The notes under the pieces were generated by a model. The model saw only the letters and a list, made by a program, of their open reading frames with translations. It did no database searches and was not told the origin of the DNA. From Spirochaetia bacterium (GTDB lineage: Bacteria > Spirochaetota > Leptospiria > Leptospirales > Leptonemataceae): a stretch of 8,509 bases of DNA. Made by a program: the position numbers and the translations under genes. This document shows, piece by piece, positions 1-5,657 of the stretch. The stretch lies in NCBI GenBank assembly GCA_029880625.1, contig JAOUOA010000087.1, forward strand, positions 1 to 8,509. The letters are read 5' to 3'. Numbering within the stretch: the stretch's first letter is position 1; each line of letters begins with the position of its first letter.

Positions 1-238
1 ATGCGGAGTGTGTAAATCCGAAGTGCAGCAAACTCTTGCGGCTTCTTTGAAACTTACTGTCATGTACGCCCTTGATCATATCATTCACGGACAGAGAATG
101 ATCCGGATCTTCCATAAAGCGAATGTTGGGAACTAAATTAATTTCGTTTTTTCCGGAAATTTCCACTACTTCGTTGTTTGCTGATATCTGTGTTGTAAAT
201 ATTAAAAATACAGCGCTGAATAGTATTATTTTCTGCAT
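1..238 (-). CDS. N-terminus of probable 7TMR-DISM-type membrane sensor (partial)
   Basis: The gene is read leftward from ATG at 236-238 and runs off the window, leaving 79 codons. A good ribosome site (AAGGA, 244-248) lies 5 nt before the ATG. Residues 1-20 form a signal peptide (MQKIILFSAVFLIFTTQISA) with an Ala cleavage site. The following part has 'RFMEDPDHSLSVNDM' and then 'LLHFGFTHSA'. This matches the pattern I know from the start of 7TMR-DISM extracellular domain 2 ('xxLEDPxgxLtixdv...lnFGFTdSayWlrf'). In that family the periplasmic domain is followed by seven membrane helices and an output domain such as a cyclase, a kinase or GGDEF. The output domain lies outside the window, so what it signals through is unknown. 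The assignment rests on a remembered motif, not on a search. Confidence 0.7.
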   Translation of the reverse strand, partial: MQKIILFSAVFLIFTTQISANNEVVEISGKNEINLVPNIRFMEDPDHSLSVNDMIKGVHDSKFQRSRKSLLHFGFTHSA

Positions 239-257
239 TGGTTTCCTTGTGAATTAA

Positions 258-377
258 TTCAGGCTTGAATCGCCGATATATTTTGGTGACAACGATTTCC
301 AGGCATATAAACGGATGTTTGCCAGTGATTGGCCTGAGTTTGAATATATCAGTTATTTGAATAAAAAAAAGCAATAA
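258..377 (+). pseudogene. C-terminal remnant of an unidentified gene
   Basis: Codons are open from 258 to a TAA at 375-377, giving 39 residues with no plausible start codon at the left. An in-frame TAA sits at 255-257, immediately before. The translation contains 'IYFGDNDFQAYKRMFASDWP' and then 'EFEYISYLNKKKQ', rich in aromatic and acidic residues like a real protein tail rather than translated intergenic AT-rich DNA. It starts just 20 bases upstream of the sensor gene's ATG on the other strand. I infer that a gene was truncated by a rearrangement whose breakpoint lies near 250-260. The parent family is not recognised. Chance coding potential cannot be excluded. Confidence 0.4.
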
Positions 378-553
378 TAAAAATATTATTATAAAAAAAT
401 GTTGATTATGCCGGCTGGCATCTTTCCCTGAGAAGGCGGGTTGTTTTATGCGTAATATTACTTAAATTTACTATCTCTTTTTTCAGTACCATCCCTGGTA
501 GTTGTTCCACAGTTTGCAATTTTATGCCGGGTTAAGAGTTTGCGTCCTATTCT
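378..553. other. AT-rich intergenic stretch
   Basis: Together with the gene remnant at 258-377 this fills the 315-base gap between the sensor gene and the gene at 554. Bases 360-400 are nearly pure A/T and include the weak A/T-only inverted repeat AATAATA/TATTATT (373-379, 384-390), which would not make a stable terminator. A short GC-containing hairpin ATGCC-GGCT-GGCAT sits at about 407-420. No convincing promoter, RNA gene or ORF was found. The upstream sequence for both flanking genes must lie here, but no -35/-10 pair stands out. Confidence 0.5.
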
Positions 554-862
554 ATGAACAGCATTATCGCTTTTAACTTCGGAGAAGTCAGCGAAGACTG
601 GAACTGGATCTATATGGATGTCGAGACAGCTTTTAAAAATGAAGATATTTCTATAAAGTTCGGCGGAAGCCCTGATATAAGCTATACGATAAGACCTGCC
701 AATTCTTCTCCTATAGAGATAAAGCTTTCAGATTATACAGAACATGTCAGGGGATATATTTTTGTAAAAGAAGGAAAAGAGATTCAGTTTCAAAAATATG
801 ATCAGGCTCATGTTATTATAGATGCCGCCAGCAAGTATTTTGAAATCAAGAAAGATCACTGA
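554..862 (+). CDS. Small protein of unknown function (102 aa)
   Basis: This is a 102-residue soluble protein without signal peptide or membrane segment, and I do not recognise its family. The N-terminal part has 'FNFGEVSEDWNWIYMDVETA' and the rest alternates short polar and hydrophobic stretches, consistent with a small beta-rich alpha/beta fold. ATG at 554 is the only reasonable start: the frame is closed by TAA at 533-535, and no Shine-Dalgarno sequence precedes the ATG ('GTCCTATTCT'). The missing ribosome site could mean that the annotated start is an internal Met of a gene whose 5' end was lost. The stop (860-862) overlaps the stop of the convergent gene by 7 bases. Size and solitary setting resemble immunity-type or orphan accessory genes, but nothing specific supports that. 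Confidence 0.65.
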   Translation: MNSIIAFNFGEVSEDWNWIYMDVETAFKNEDISIKFGGSPDISYTIRPANSSPIEIKLSDYTEHVRGYIFVKEGKEIQFQKYDQAHVIIDAASKYFEIKKDH

Positions 863-1254
863 ATTTTCTTCAAATATATAATTTCCCAGGAAGTTCCTGA
901 TTCGTCCACAAAACCGCTGATGGGCATGATCTTATACGGTTCATTTTCATTTTTTTTTCTGAATGCCGCTTCAAAGATTTGATTTCTTTTCAGTTCTGAT
1001 AAAAACTGATCTTGTTTGTTGTTACTTGCAAGTATATTTAAATTCATCCGTTTGTTTTGAGGATTTCCTGCAATCACCCTGACAATCCTGCATTTGTATA
1101 TTTTGCCGTATCCAACTGCTCCGGTGTATTCTGCAGTTAAGTGAAAGATCGCTCTGTCTTTTGCATGAATTTTTTGATTGGTGCAGTAAAATAAAGTAAA
1201 TATTACAGTATAAGTTGCGAATCGAAAAAAATGATATTTTATAAATTGAAGCAT
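856..1254 (-). CDS. Small exported protein or lipoprotein of unknown function
   Basis: I place the start at the ATG at 1252-1254 (132 aa). The frame stays open to a TTG at 1345-1347, but that adds 31 very hydrophobic residues without a ribosome site. From 1254 the protein has a standard export signal: a basic n-region (MLQFIKYHFFRF), a hydrophobic core (ATYTVIFTLFYC), then either a relaxed lipobox at C24 or signal peptidase I cleavage after 'KIHA' (residue 33). The mature part of about 100 residues contains 'EYTGAVGYGKIYKCRIVRVI', probably a small beta-barrel, and ends '...GFVDESGTSWEIIYLKKIQ'. Family not recognised. It lies 126 bases downstream of the 1381 gene in the same direction, so it may be the last gene of that operon or separate. 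Its 3' end overlaps the convergent gene at 554-862. Confidence 0.65.
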   Translation of the reverse strand: MLQFIKYHFFRFATYTVIFTLFYCTNQKIHAKDRAIFHLTAEYTGAVGYGKIYKCRIVRVIAGNPQNKRMNLNILASNNKQDQFLSELKRNQIFEAAFRKKNENEPYKIMPISGFVDESGTSWEIIYLKKIQ

Positions 1255-1380
1255 AATATTAATCCCAGTATTTAAGAGAATAGTCTGGAAAAACATAAAA
1301 AAATGCAAAAGTAAGAAAAGCCAAATCGAAAAGAAAAGAATGATCAACTAATGTCAAAAGAAATTTTACAGAATTGGAGC

Positions 1381-1740
1381 TCAGTAATGTCCCTCACATG
1401 TCCATTTTTTTGATTCCGAATTGTATTCGCAATTGTTTATTCCCGGTCCGCCGTAACGGAAGTGCAGGGTAAAACCATCATAGGTTTTTTTATATAAAGC
1501 CTGTGTGGGGCGATTTGGATTTGTATGTTCCGGAATTTTTTCAAGATATTTGGGAATCAGGTCATCTAAAGTTTCAGGGTAGCTGCCATGATCTGTTTTA
1601 TAGTTTTCAAGTGCATCTGCAATCGGTGTGTAGAGTTTGAAGCCGATCCGGGCAGGGCGGCATTCATGAGGAGCGCAGCATGACCAGAGAGAGAAACAGA
1701 GAACGAGCGAAAATAATGTTGTTGGATGCAAAATTATCAT
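1381..1740 (-). CDS. Lipoprotein with pseudopilin-like (GspG-type) domain
   Basis: The 119-residue protein has a lipoprotein signal peptide ending 'SLWSC' with the candidate lipidated Cys at 21, followed by C22 and C27. After this comes 'IADALENYKTDHGSYPETLD' and 'DLIPKYLEKIP', the hallmark of the periplasmic half of type II secretion major-pseudopilin-like proteins (a helix, then 'YP.tL.dL.p.yl..iP'). The tail has an aromatic/Cys pattern ending 'KKWTCEGHY'. True pseudopilins begin with a prepilin peptidase site and a hydrophobic N-helix; here a lipobox replaces it, so this is probably a membrane-anchored periplasmic protein rather than a filament subunit. It follows the upstream gene's stop by 5 bases and is the fourth gene of the likely operon from 3270. 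The ribosome site is weak (GGA). Confidence 0.7.
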   Translation of the reverse strand: MIILHPTTLFSLVLCFSLWSCCAPHECRPARIGFKLYTPIADALENYKTDHGSYPETLDDLIPKYLEKIPEHTNPNRPTQALYKKTYDGFTLHFRYGGPGINNCEYNSESKKWTCEGHY

Positions 1741-1745
1741 ATAAA

Positions 1746-2303
1746 TTAATCCAAAAAAGCTTCTGAAACAGGTTTGATTTTAATGCCAGTCAGCTGAATA
1801 AATTTGTCTGCATTTTCTGAGGAAAGAAACAATAATATCATTGCCTGTCCGTTATCTATAAAATAAAATGATCCTGTTTGATCTGAAATATCTTCCATTA
1901 TATCAGTCAATGCAATGACATCTGCCCAGTCTTCTTCAACAATTATATTTACCTTAGTCCCATTGTATTCTACCCAGGCTTCATTTTCTTCCATGCTGAA
2001 GTAATCTTTAACATCGGTAAGTTTATTTTCTTTTCCGGCCAGCAAAAAGAGATTTCTTACAATTTTAGAATATTCTCCTGTTTGATAAATGCATTCCGTA
2101 TCAAAATTCCAGACTGAATTGCAGAAACGTCTTCCCCATGGTTCCCGTTCTACTTCTGCTCCGAGCATAAACATCAGCAAATCAAATGGTTTTTTTTCGT
2201 ATTCTTCTCTCGGTGCTGTGTACAGCAGGTCGTCAATGGTTATCCCGTCATTCAGAGCGATGCCGAACTGCGATAAGTTTTCTATCTGTTCTTCTATTTT
2301 CAT
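1746..2303 (-). CDS. Cytosolic protein of unknown function with WNFDTECI motif
   Basis: This 185-residue protein has no signal peptide or membrane segment. The start ATG (2301-2303) has a strong ribosome site (AGAGGAAA, spacing about 7) and overlaps the upstream lipoprotein gene's stop as ATGA, so translation is probably coupled. Visible blocks are 'FGIALNDGITIDDLLY', 'FDLLMFMLGAEVEREPWGRR', 'VWNFDTECIYQTGEY' and 'LFLLAGKENKLTDVKDYFSM', then 'EAWVEYNGTKVNIIVEEDWAD'. I recall this layout from unnamed proteins scattered in myxobacteria, planctomycetes and other accessory-rich genomes. Its scatter and size fit a polymorphic-toxin immunity protein, but that is inference and no toxin gene is next door. 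It is the only cytosolic product in an operon of lipoproteins. Confidence 0.8.
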   Translation of the reverse strand: MKIEEQIENLSQFGIALNDGITIDDLLYTAPREEYEKKPFDLLMFMLGAEVEREPWGRRFCNSVWNFDTECIYQTGEYSKIVRNLFLLAGKENKLTDVKDYFSMEENEAWVEYNGTKVNIIVEEDWADVIALTDIMEDISDQTGSFYFIDNGQAMILLFLSSENADKFIQLTGIKIKPVSEAFLD

Positions 2304-2860
2304 TTTATATTTTCCTCTAAATATTTCTGAAAGAGTTGATATTCCTTATTGCTCAGTTTATGAATAATACCACCACAGGTACCGTTGATTGAACGGATCT
2401 CTTTTTTCTTCTTTTTATAGTAATCTTTCTTGAGATATTTTGTGTGAAATGTGTCGGACTCTTCAGGTAATTCAAAATGAATTTCTGAGAAGTAACGGCT
2501 TTGAGTCCAGAAGTTGATATATCCTTTGTGTTCTCTGTATCCAGGGCGCAGAATATATATCCAGGTGTAATGTTTGCCGATGAGAAACCAGGAATACCGA
2601 TTCAATGTAAAATATCCGTTTTCATCAGATACCTTGATTTCGCAGTCAAGAGCATTTTTTGCCGACTCGGTGCCCACAGCAATGGATTGGCCATGTTCGG
2701 CGATAATCAAATAGCCTTCACTGTTATTGACTCTGTATTTTACTTCCTTTCTTGTGTTTATAAAAGAACAGCTGAATGCAGGCAATGTGAAAACCAAAAG
2801 AATGAAAAAGGCACAGAGTCTTTTGACAGAAACAGTCGGTATGAAAAAAGAAGCTGTCAT
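2300..2860 (-). CDS. Lipoprotein with carboxypeptidase-regulatory-like fold
   Basis: The 186-residue protein begins with a signal peptide (n-region with K13 and R14, hydrophobic core, then 'LPAFSC') and a candidate lipidated Cys at 31. The mature part has 'SDENGYFTLNRYSWFLIG' and then 'YILRPGYREHKGYI'. This order (a D/N-G-x-F turn followed by a strand and '.PGY') is typical of small beta-sandwich domains related to carboxypeptidase regulatory-like domains, usually on envelope proteins. The C-terminal third is basic and helical, with 'YLKKDYYKKKKKEI'. A ribosome site AGGGA lies about 11 bases before the ATG. It is 35 bases after the Cys-rich lipoprotein gene and overlaps the next gene by 4 bases, so it is second in the operon. 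Role unknown. Confidence 0.75.
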   Translation of the reverse strand: MTASFFIPTVSVKRLCAFFILLVFTLPAFSCSFINTRKEVKYRVNNSEGYLIIAEHGQSIAVGTESAKNALDCEIKVSDENGYFTLNRYSWFLIGKHYTWIYILRPGYREHKGYINFWTQSRYFSEIHFELPEESDTFHTKYLKKDYYKKKKKEIRSINGTCGGIIHKLSNKEYQLFQKYLEENIK

Positions 2861-2895
2861 ATTGAAATTTTCCCTATATGCATTTGTAATCGAAG

Positions 2896-3270
2896 TTAAT
2901 TGTATATGGCAAATTTACGAATCATATCCTGATCAACCTGATCAGAACATTCAGCTTTTCCGTATGATTTACAGAAAATTTTCCCTTGAATGCATTGAAA
3001 GATACACCCGCTTTTAATGGCTGAAAAACTGCATTCGATGCTGTCGTTTAGCTGCTTGACCGCAGCATGGGAATTTCTTGCTTCCGGCATAAAATGAAAA
3101 CAATCCCTGTGTCCTTCAGGCTGATAGGATCGACAGTAGCTATTCTCAGAAATGCATCCTACATTGATACCGTCATGCAGAGCTACATATTTTTTTAGAT
3201 CCGTATCTTTTCTGCAGGAGATATGAAATAAAATTGCCGGTAAGAATAAAAATATTACAGTAGTCTTCAT
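2896..3270 (-). CDS. Cys-rich small lipoprotein of unknown function
   Basis: This 124-residue protein has a short signal peptide ending 'LFHISC' (lipidated Cys at 19). The mature part carries eight further Cys at residues 39, 46, 57, 80, 89, 93, 100 and 108. An even number of Cys in a 105-residue envelope protein suggests up to four disulfides stabilising a small fold in the periplasm or on the outer membrane. Histidines 54, 59 and 68 sit among the Cys, so metal binding is an alternative. The family is not recognised. The ATG at 3268-3270 has no clear ribosome site. It is the first gene of the minus-strand lipoprotein operon, divergent from the frameshifted gene starting at 3323, and a weak promoter is proposed in the 52-base gap and the beginning of that gene. 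Confidence 0.75.
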   Translation of the reverse strand: MKTTVIFLFLPAILFHISCRKDTDLKKYVALHDGINVGCISENSYCRSYQPEGHRDCFHFMPEARNSHAAVKQLNDSIECSFSAIKSGCIFQCIQGKIFCKSYGKAECSDQVDQDMIRKFAIYN

Positions 3271-3308
3271 ATTATTGACTGGCTCGAAGGCGCATTGATG
3301 TTGCTCAG

Positions 3309-3335
3309 ATTATGTTATAGAGATGGCTGAGTCAA
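3309..3335 (-). promoter_or_regulatory. Possible promoter of the minus-strand lipoprotein operon
   Basis: On the minus strand TTGACT (3330-3335) is followed after a short 15-base spacer by CATAAT (3309-3314), close to the sigma-70 -35 and -10 consensus. Transcription would start near 3300, giving a leader of about 30 bases before the ATG at 3270. The spacer is shorter than the ideal 17, and the boxes lie inside the beginning of the divergent gene (ATG 3323), so this is a candidate only. Confidence 0.3.
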
Positions 3336-3711
3336 GAAATGTTTTTTTCTATAAAATATTCAGTCGCTTTTTGAGGAGAAAGGGCTGACAGTTGTATCGT
3401 CGGCGCAACCTGGTTTAGGCGCCGACCCATTTACTGTTCAAAGAGATGATACTGTTCAGTATGATGGGATTATGACCTTAGCGTTTCTGATCGAAACGGC
3501 AAATAAGATAGAATATGATTTTGTCATCAGTCTGCTCTGGAAAGAGAATAAATGGTTTATCGATACAGAACTCTGGAAGGAAAACTTTGAAGGAGGAGAG
3601 GATCTGATCGCGGAGAAACCTCAGCGCCGCGCAGAAAATCTCTCGGACTGCCCTGTCCAATTGGAAAGAGCCGTCACGGATCTGGAAGAATTTGTTGATT
3701 TGATCAATTAG
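3323..3711 (+). pseudogene. Frameshifted gene, 129-aa product if one base is restored
   Basis: From ATG 3323 the frame reads MAESRNVFFYKIFSRF and then leaves the coding frame, stopping at TGA 3386-3388. The neighbouring frame is open from 3355 to TAG 3709-3711, continuing as 'FEEKGLTVVSSAQPGLGADP' and later 'EYDFVISLLWKENKWFIDTE'. The two frames meet at a run of five T (3368-3372). A sixth T joins them into one ORF of 130 codons including stop, reading smoothly through 'KIFSRF-FEEKGL'. The ATG at 3472 could still give a 79-residue C-terminal protein, but it cuts into a continuous sequence. No signal peptide; probably cytosolic. The family is not recognised; 'WKENKWFIDTELWKE' resembles small orphan accessory proteins. 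Either a recent frameshift mutation or a sequencing error explains it. Confidence 0.7.
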
Positions 3712-3742
3712 ACATGATAAATTGCGAATAGTGAAGAAATAT

Positions 3743-3747
3743 AAGGA
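3743..3747 (+). promoter_or_regulatory. Ribosome binding site deciding the start at 3758
   Basis: AAGGA ends 10 bases before ATG 3758. It supports this ATG over the in-frame TTG at 3722, which has no ribosome site and would put 12 polar, basic residues in front of the signal peptide. Confidence 0.6.
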
Positions 3748-3757
3748 TAGTAAAGTT

Positions 3758-4258
3758 ATGAATAGACCGGTAAAAAAGGTTTCGATTTTAATTGTTCTTC
3801 TGATTTTTTCTGCTGGAAACTGCAGCCCGGATCAAATTGCAGAATACATGGGAAATATGGAAAACTCTGAAGATACGAATTCGCATTCAGATGACCAATT
3901 CTATTCAGATACAGGAGGTTTTGATTCCTATCGTCTGCCTGTTCAAAAACCTTATTATTTTATCTGGGCCAACAAAGACGATGGATGGTTTTTGCAGTCT
4001 GACGACAGTATCTTTTCTGTAGTAAACGTAATTGAATTTGGAATCGAGAACAATACTATATTTGGAAGAAGAGGGTCGTATGACATTATGGGTAGAAAAC
4101 GCCCGGCCGGATGGTTTATTGTAAATTTGCAAACGGAAGAAATGGTCTTTTTTGAGGTGCGGGCTAAATGGGAAAGAGCGTTAGGCGTAAGGCATATAAA
4201 AAACAAAAATCTTCAGGATGTGAGCCGGGCCTGGGAAAATTATGCGAAAGAAAATTAA
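3758..4258 (+). CDS. Lipoprotein of unknown function (possibly DUF3997-like)
   Basis: The 166-residue protein from ATG 3758 begins with a lipoprotein signal: basic start (MNRPVKK), hydrophobic core (VSILIVLLIF) and 'SAGNC' with lipidated Cys at 22. Asn just before the Cys is unusual in enterobacteria but accepted in relaxed spirochaetal lipoboxes. A polar Ser/Asp-rich linker of about 35 residues follows, then a compact domain with 'YYFIWANKDDGWFLQSDDSI', 'VVNVIEFGIENNTIFGRR', 'AGWFIVNLQTEEMVFFEVRA' and a short helix 'LQDVSRAWENYAKEN'. The order (sensing strands, 'I.FG..N..I.g.r', then 'GWfIvn..t.e...f') recalls DUF3997-type lipoproteins; that similarity is from memory. It follows the frameshifted gene by 46 bases on the same strand. 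Function unknown. Confidence 0.75.
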   Translation: MNRPVKKVSILIVLLIFSAGNCSPDQIAEYMGNMENSEDTNSHSDDQFYSDTGGFDSYRLPVQKPYYFIWANKDDGWFLQSDDSIFSVVNVIEFGIENNTIFGRRGSYDIMGRKRPAGWFIVNLQTEEMVFFEVRAKWERALGVRHIKNKNLQDVSRAWENYAKEN

Positions 4259-4262
4259 TAAA

Positions 4263-4302
4263 ATCGAAATTTCTGATATTATCTTACTGCTGTCATTTCG
4301 AT
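4263..4302. repeat. Inverted repeat, possible degenerate REP-like element
   Basis: ATCGAAAT (4263-4270) and ATTTCGAT (4295-4302) are perfect 8-base inverted repeats separated by 24 bases, in the 128-base gap after the lipoprotein gene. The right half reads CTGTCATTTCGATCC, which resembles the 'TGTCATTTCGA' start of short palindromic repeats dispersed in many bacterial genomes. With no U-run it is not a typical terminator. Copy number cannot be judged here. Confidence 0.3.
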
Positions 4303-4351
4303 CCGGTTGAACGATATATATTACCAGAACTGGACTCTTCAATAAAAAAAC

Positions 4352-4379
4352 TTGACTGAATTATAATATGACATAATAT
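4352..4379 (+). promoter_or_regulatory. Possible promoter of the FlgG-like gene
   Basis: TTGACT (4352-4357) and TAATAT (4374-4379) are separated by 16 bases. This would put the transcription start at or next to the ATG at 4387, giving an almost leaderless mRNA, which fits the absence of a ribosome site. Another -10 candidate, TATAAT at 4362-4367, lacks a good -35. Confidence 0.3.
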
Positions 4380-4386
4380 TTATCTT

Positions 4387-5199
4387 ATGAGAGTCCATTG
4401 CTTTATCTTTTTGATGGCTGTTTTGTTTCATTTTTTATTTATCCCTTTGTACGGAGAAAATATAAAACATGAATCCATTTATGATCTGGAGTCATCGCTA
4501 GAGCGCCTGAATCAGGGGATTCAGTTAAGTCTGGAAAATTTAGCGAATGTAAACACAGTCGGTTATAAAAAGCATGTTTTTGAATATGATTCTGTTGTTT
4601 CGCAAAATTCGTCTTCTATTGTCTTTTCAAGAATTGACTTTTCACAGGGAACTATGCTTCATACGGGACACAAACTGCATTTTGCCATTGCGGGAGAAGG
4701 ATTTTTTCTTTTAAAATCAAAAAGTGAGTCATATCTTTCTCGTTCTGGTATTTTTCATTTGAACAATAATGGCGAACTGATCTCTACAGAAGGTTTTAAA
4801 GTGTCTGCAAAAATTTCAAAGGAATATGAATTCTATGGTGATTGGTTTATCGTGGATAATTACGGCCGAATTTATGGGCCGGATCTTGAAGGTGATGCTG
4901 AAGTTATCGGAAGAATCCATTTATACGATGTAAAGAATACGTCCTCTCTAAAACACAGAAAAAACGGCGGTTTTTCTGTTCTGAAAGGTTCTGAACTGAA
5001 GATCAATGAAAATGATCAGGACAGAGGAAAGATTTTTCAGGGATTTTTGGAACTGAGCAACGTGAAGGCAGAACTTGAAATGCATACGCTGAAAAATTTA
5101 ACGAAATTTTATAAAACCATTGAAAGCGCTATTCTCATGGTAGATCCTGACTGGAAAGTTCCCGAGAATCATGTACCAACAACATCCGTCCGTTTTTAA
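4387..5199 (+). CDS. FlgF/FlgG-family flagellar rod/hook-like protein with Sec signal peptide
   Basis: The 270-residue protein has a clear flagellar basal-body rod/hook signature. Residues 31-63 end in 'LENLANVNTVGYKK', matching the N-terminal rod motif (NLANvNT.GyKk). Then 'FSQGTMLHTGHKLHFAIAGE' and 'GFFLLKSKSESYLSRSGIFH' match the FlgG core (qG.l..Tg..ldlAI.G.GFF...yTR.G.F). The end 'FQGFLELSNVKAELEMHTLK' matches the C-terminal helix (qg.lE.SNV...eEM). All parts of a normal FlgG of about 260 residues are present. Unusually, residues 1-23 (MRVHCFIFLMAVLFHFLFIPLYG) form a Sec signal peptide, whereas rod proteins normally leave by the flagellar type III route. There is a tail of about 18 residues beyond the usual end. 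No flagellar genes flank it. I infer a periplasmic protein derived from FlgG, either a spirochaetal flagellar accessory or repurposed. No ribosome site precedes the ATG. Confidence 0.85.
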   Translation: MRVHCFIFLMAVLFHFLFIPLYGENIKHESIYDLESSLERLNQGIQLSLENLANVNTVGYKKHVFEYDSVVSQNSSSIVFSRIDFSQGTMLHTGHKLHFAIAGEGFFLLKSKSESYLSRSGIFHLNNNGELISTEGFKVSAKISKEYEFYGDWFIVDNYGRIYGPDLEGDAEVIGRIHLYDVKNTSSLKHRKNGGFSVLKGSELKINENDQDRGKIFQGFLELSNVKAELEMHTLKNLTKFYKTIESAILMVDPDWKVPENHVPTTSVRF

Positions 5200-5231
5200 T
5201 CTGATTTTTTAAATGATGCCGGATTGGATTC

Positions 5232-5513
5232 CTATGCTCCGCCAGCTGCAGTCTGAATTACTTTAAATATAGTCAGAATAAAAATTGCAATGCAGTAAAT
5301 CATAACAGCGCGTTTATATTCCCTATTCTTTTTCCAGATAAGTGAGATTAAAACAACAATCAGGCTTAAAAAAACACCGGTCAGAGCATTTCCAATTTTA
5401 AATCCTGGAGTATCCATGCCTTCAGGCACATTCATAAAAGAAAAAGTAAGAACGATGTTCAAAAAGGAGAAAACAACAGCACCGATATGGTAGATAATAT
5501 TCACAGAGAACAC
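5232..5513 (-). CDS. Small three-helix membrane protein
   Basis: The 93-residue protein starts at GTG 5511-5513, the only start before an in-frame TAA just upstream; AGAAG 8 bases ahead is a weak ribosome site. Three membrane helices are visible at about residues 9-29, 42-60 and 69-88, with the basic loop 'WKKNREYKRA' between helices 2 and 3 placing that loop in the cytoplasm and the N-terminus probably there too. There are no catalytic motifs, and the family is not recognised. It is convergent with the FlgG-like gene (32 bases between stops) and divergent from the Zn-binding-type gene. The stop-to-stop gap holds no hairpin terminator. Confidence 0.6.
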   Translation of the reverse strand: MFSVNIIYHIGAVVFSFLNIVLTFSFMNVPEGMDTPGFKIGNALTGVFLSLIVVLISLIWKKNREYKRAVMIYCIAIFILTIFKVIQTAAGGA

Positions 5514-5657
5514 TTCAGTGACTTCTATTTAAATGAGCAATCTTTTTTTAACATGATTTAATGCCTCAGATTAACTTATGAAGGGAAGAGCCCGAGAGTC
5601 TTTTTAACTTGGAGAATATTCCCTTGACCTTTTATAAATCAATGAAATTTATATAAT

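Noticed and set aside
104..113. GATCCGGATC palindrome
   Set aside because: A 10-base palindrome inside the sensor coding region, expected by chance and explained by the codons.
373..390. AATAATA/TATTATT hairpin as terminator
   Set aside because: Only A-T pairs with a 4-base loop; too weak, and it lies within generally AT-rich DNA.
406..492. 28-codon minus-strand ORF starting MVLKKEIVNLSNITH
   Set aside because: Has a GGG upstream of its ATG but is too short, with no protein-like hydrophobic pattern and no neighbour to couple with; probably chance.
1255..1347. Extended start (TTG 1347) of the gene ending at 856
   Set aside because: It adds a second very hydrophobic stretch ahead of a normal signal peptide and has no ribosome site; the ATG at 1254 gives a standard exported protein.
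2501..2899. 132-codon plus-strand frame opposite the two lipoprotein genes
   Set aside because: It is antisense to two genes with clear lipoprotein signals, has erratic composition and no ribosome site.
2929..2945. Perfect inverted repeat CTGATCA-ACC-TGATCAG
   Set aside because: It lies inside the lipoprotein coding region and encodes the repeat D-Q-V-D-Q; the palindrome follows from the repeated Asp-Gln codons, and no T-run or operator context supports a regulatory site.
3365..3376. Programmed -1 frameshift in the gene at 3323-3711
   Set aside because: The zero-frame codons are CGC TTT TTG, so the heptamer is C-TTT-TTG and breaks the slippery rule; no stem-loop was seen downstream. A lost base is simpler.
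5581..5625. AAGGGAA/TTCCCTT inverted repeat before the gene at 5658
   Set aside because: Seven-base arms with a 31-base loop; no stable structure, and the TTGACC next to it is 22 bases from TATAAT, too far for a normal promoter.
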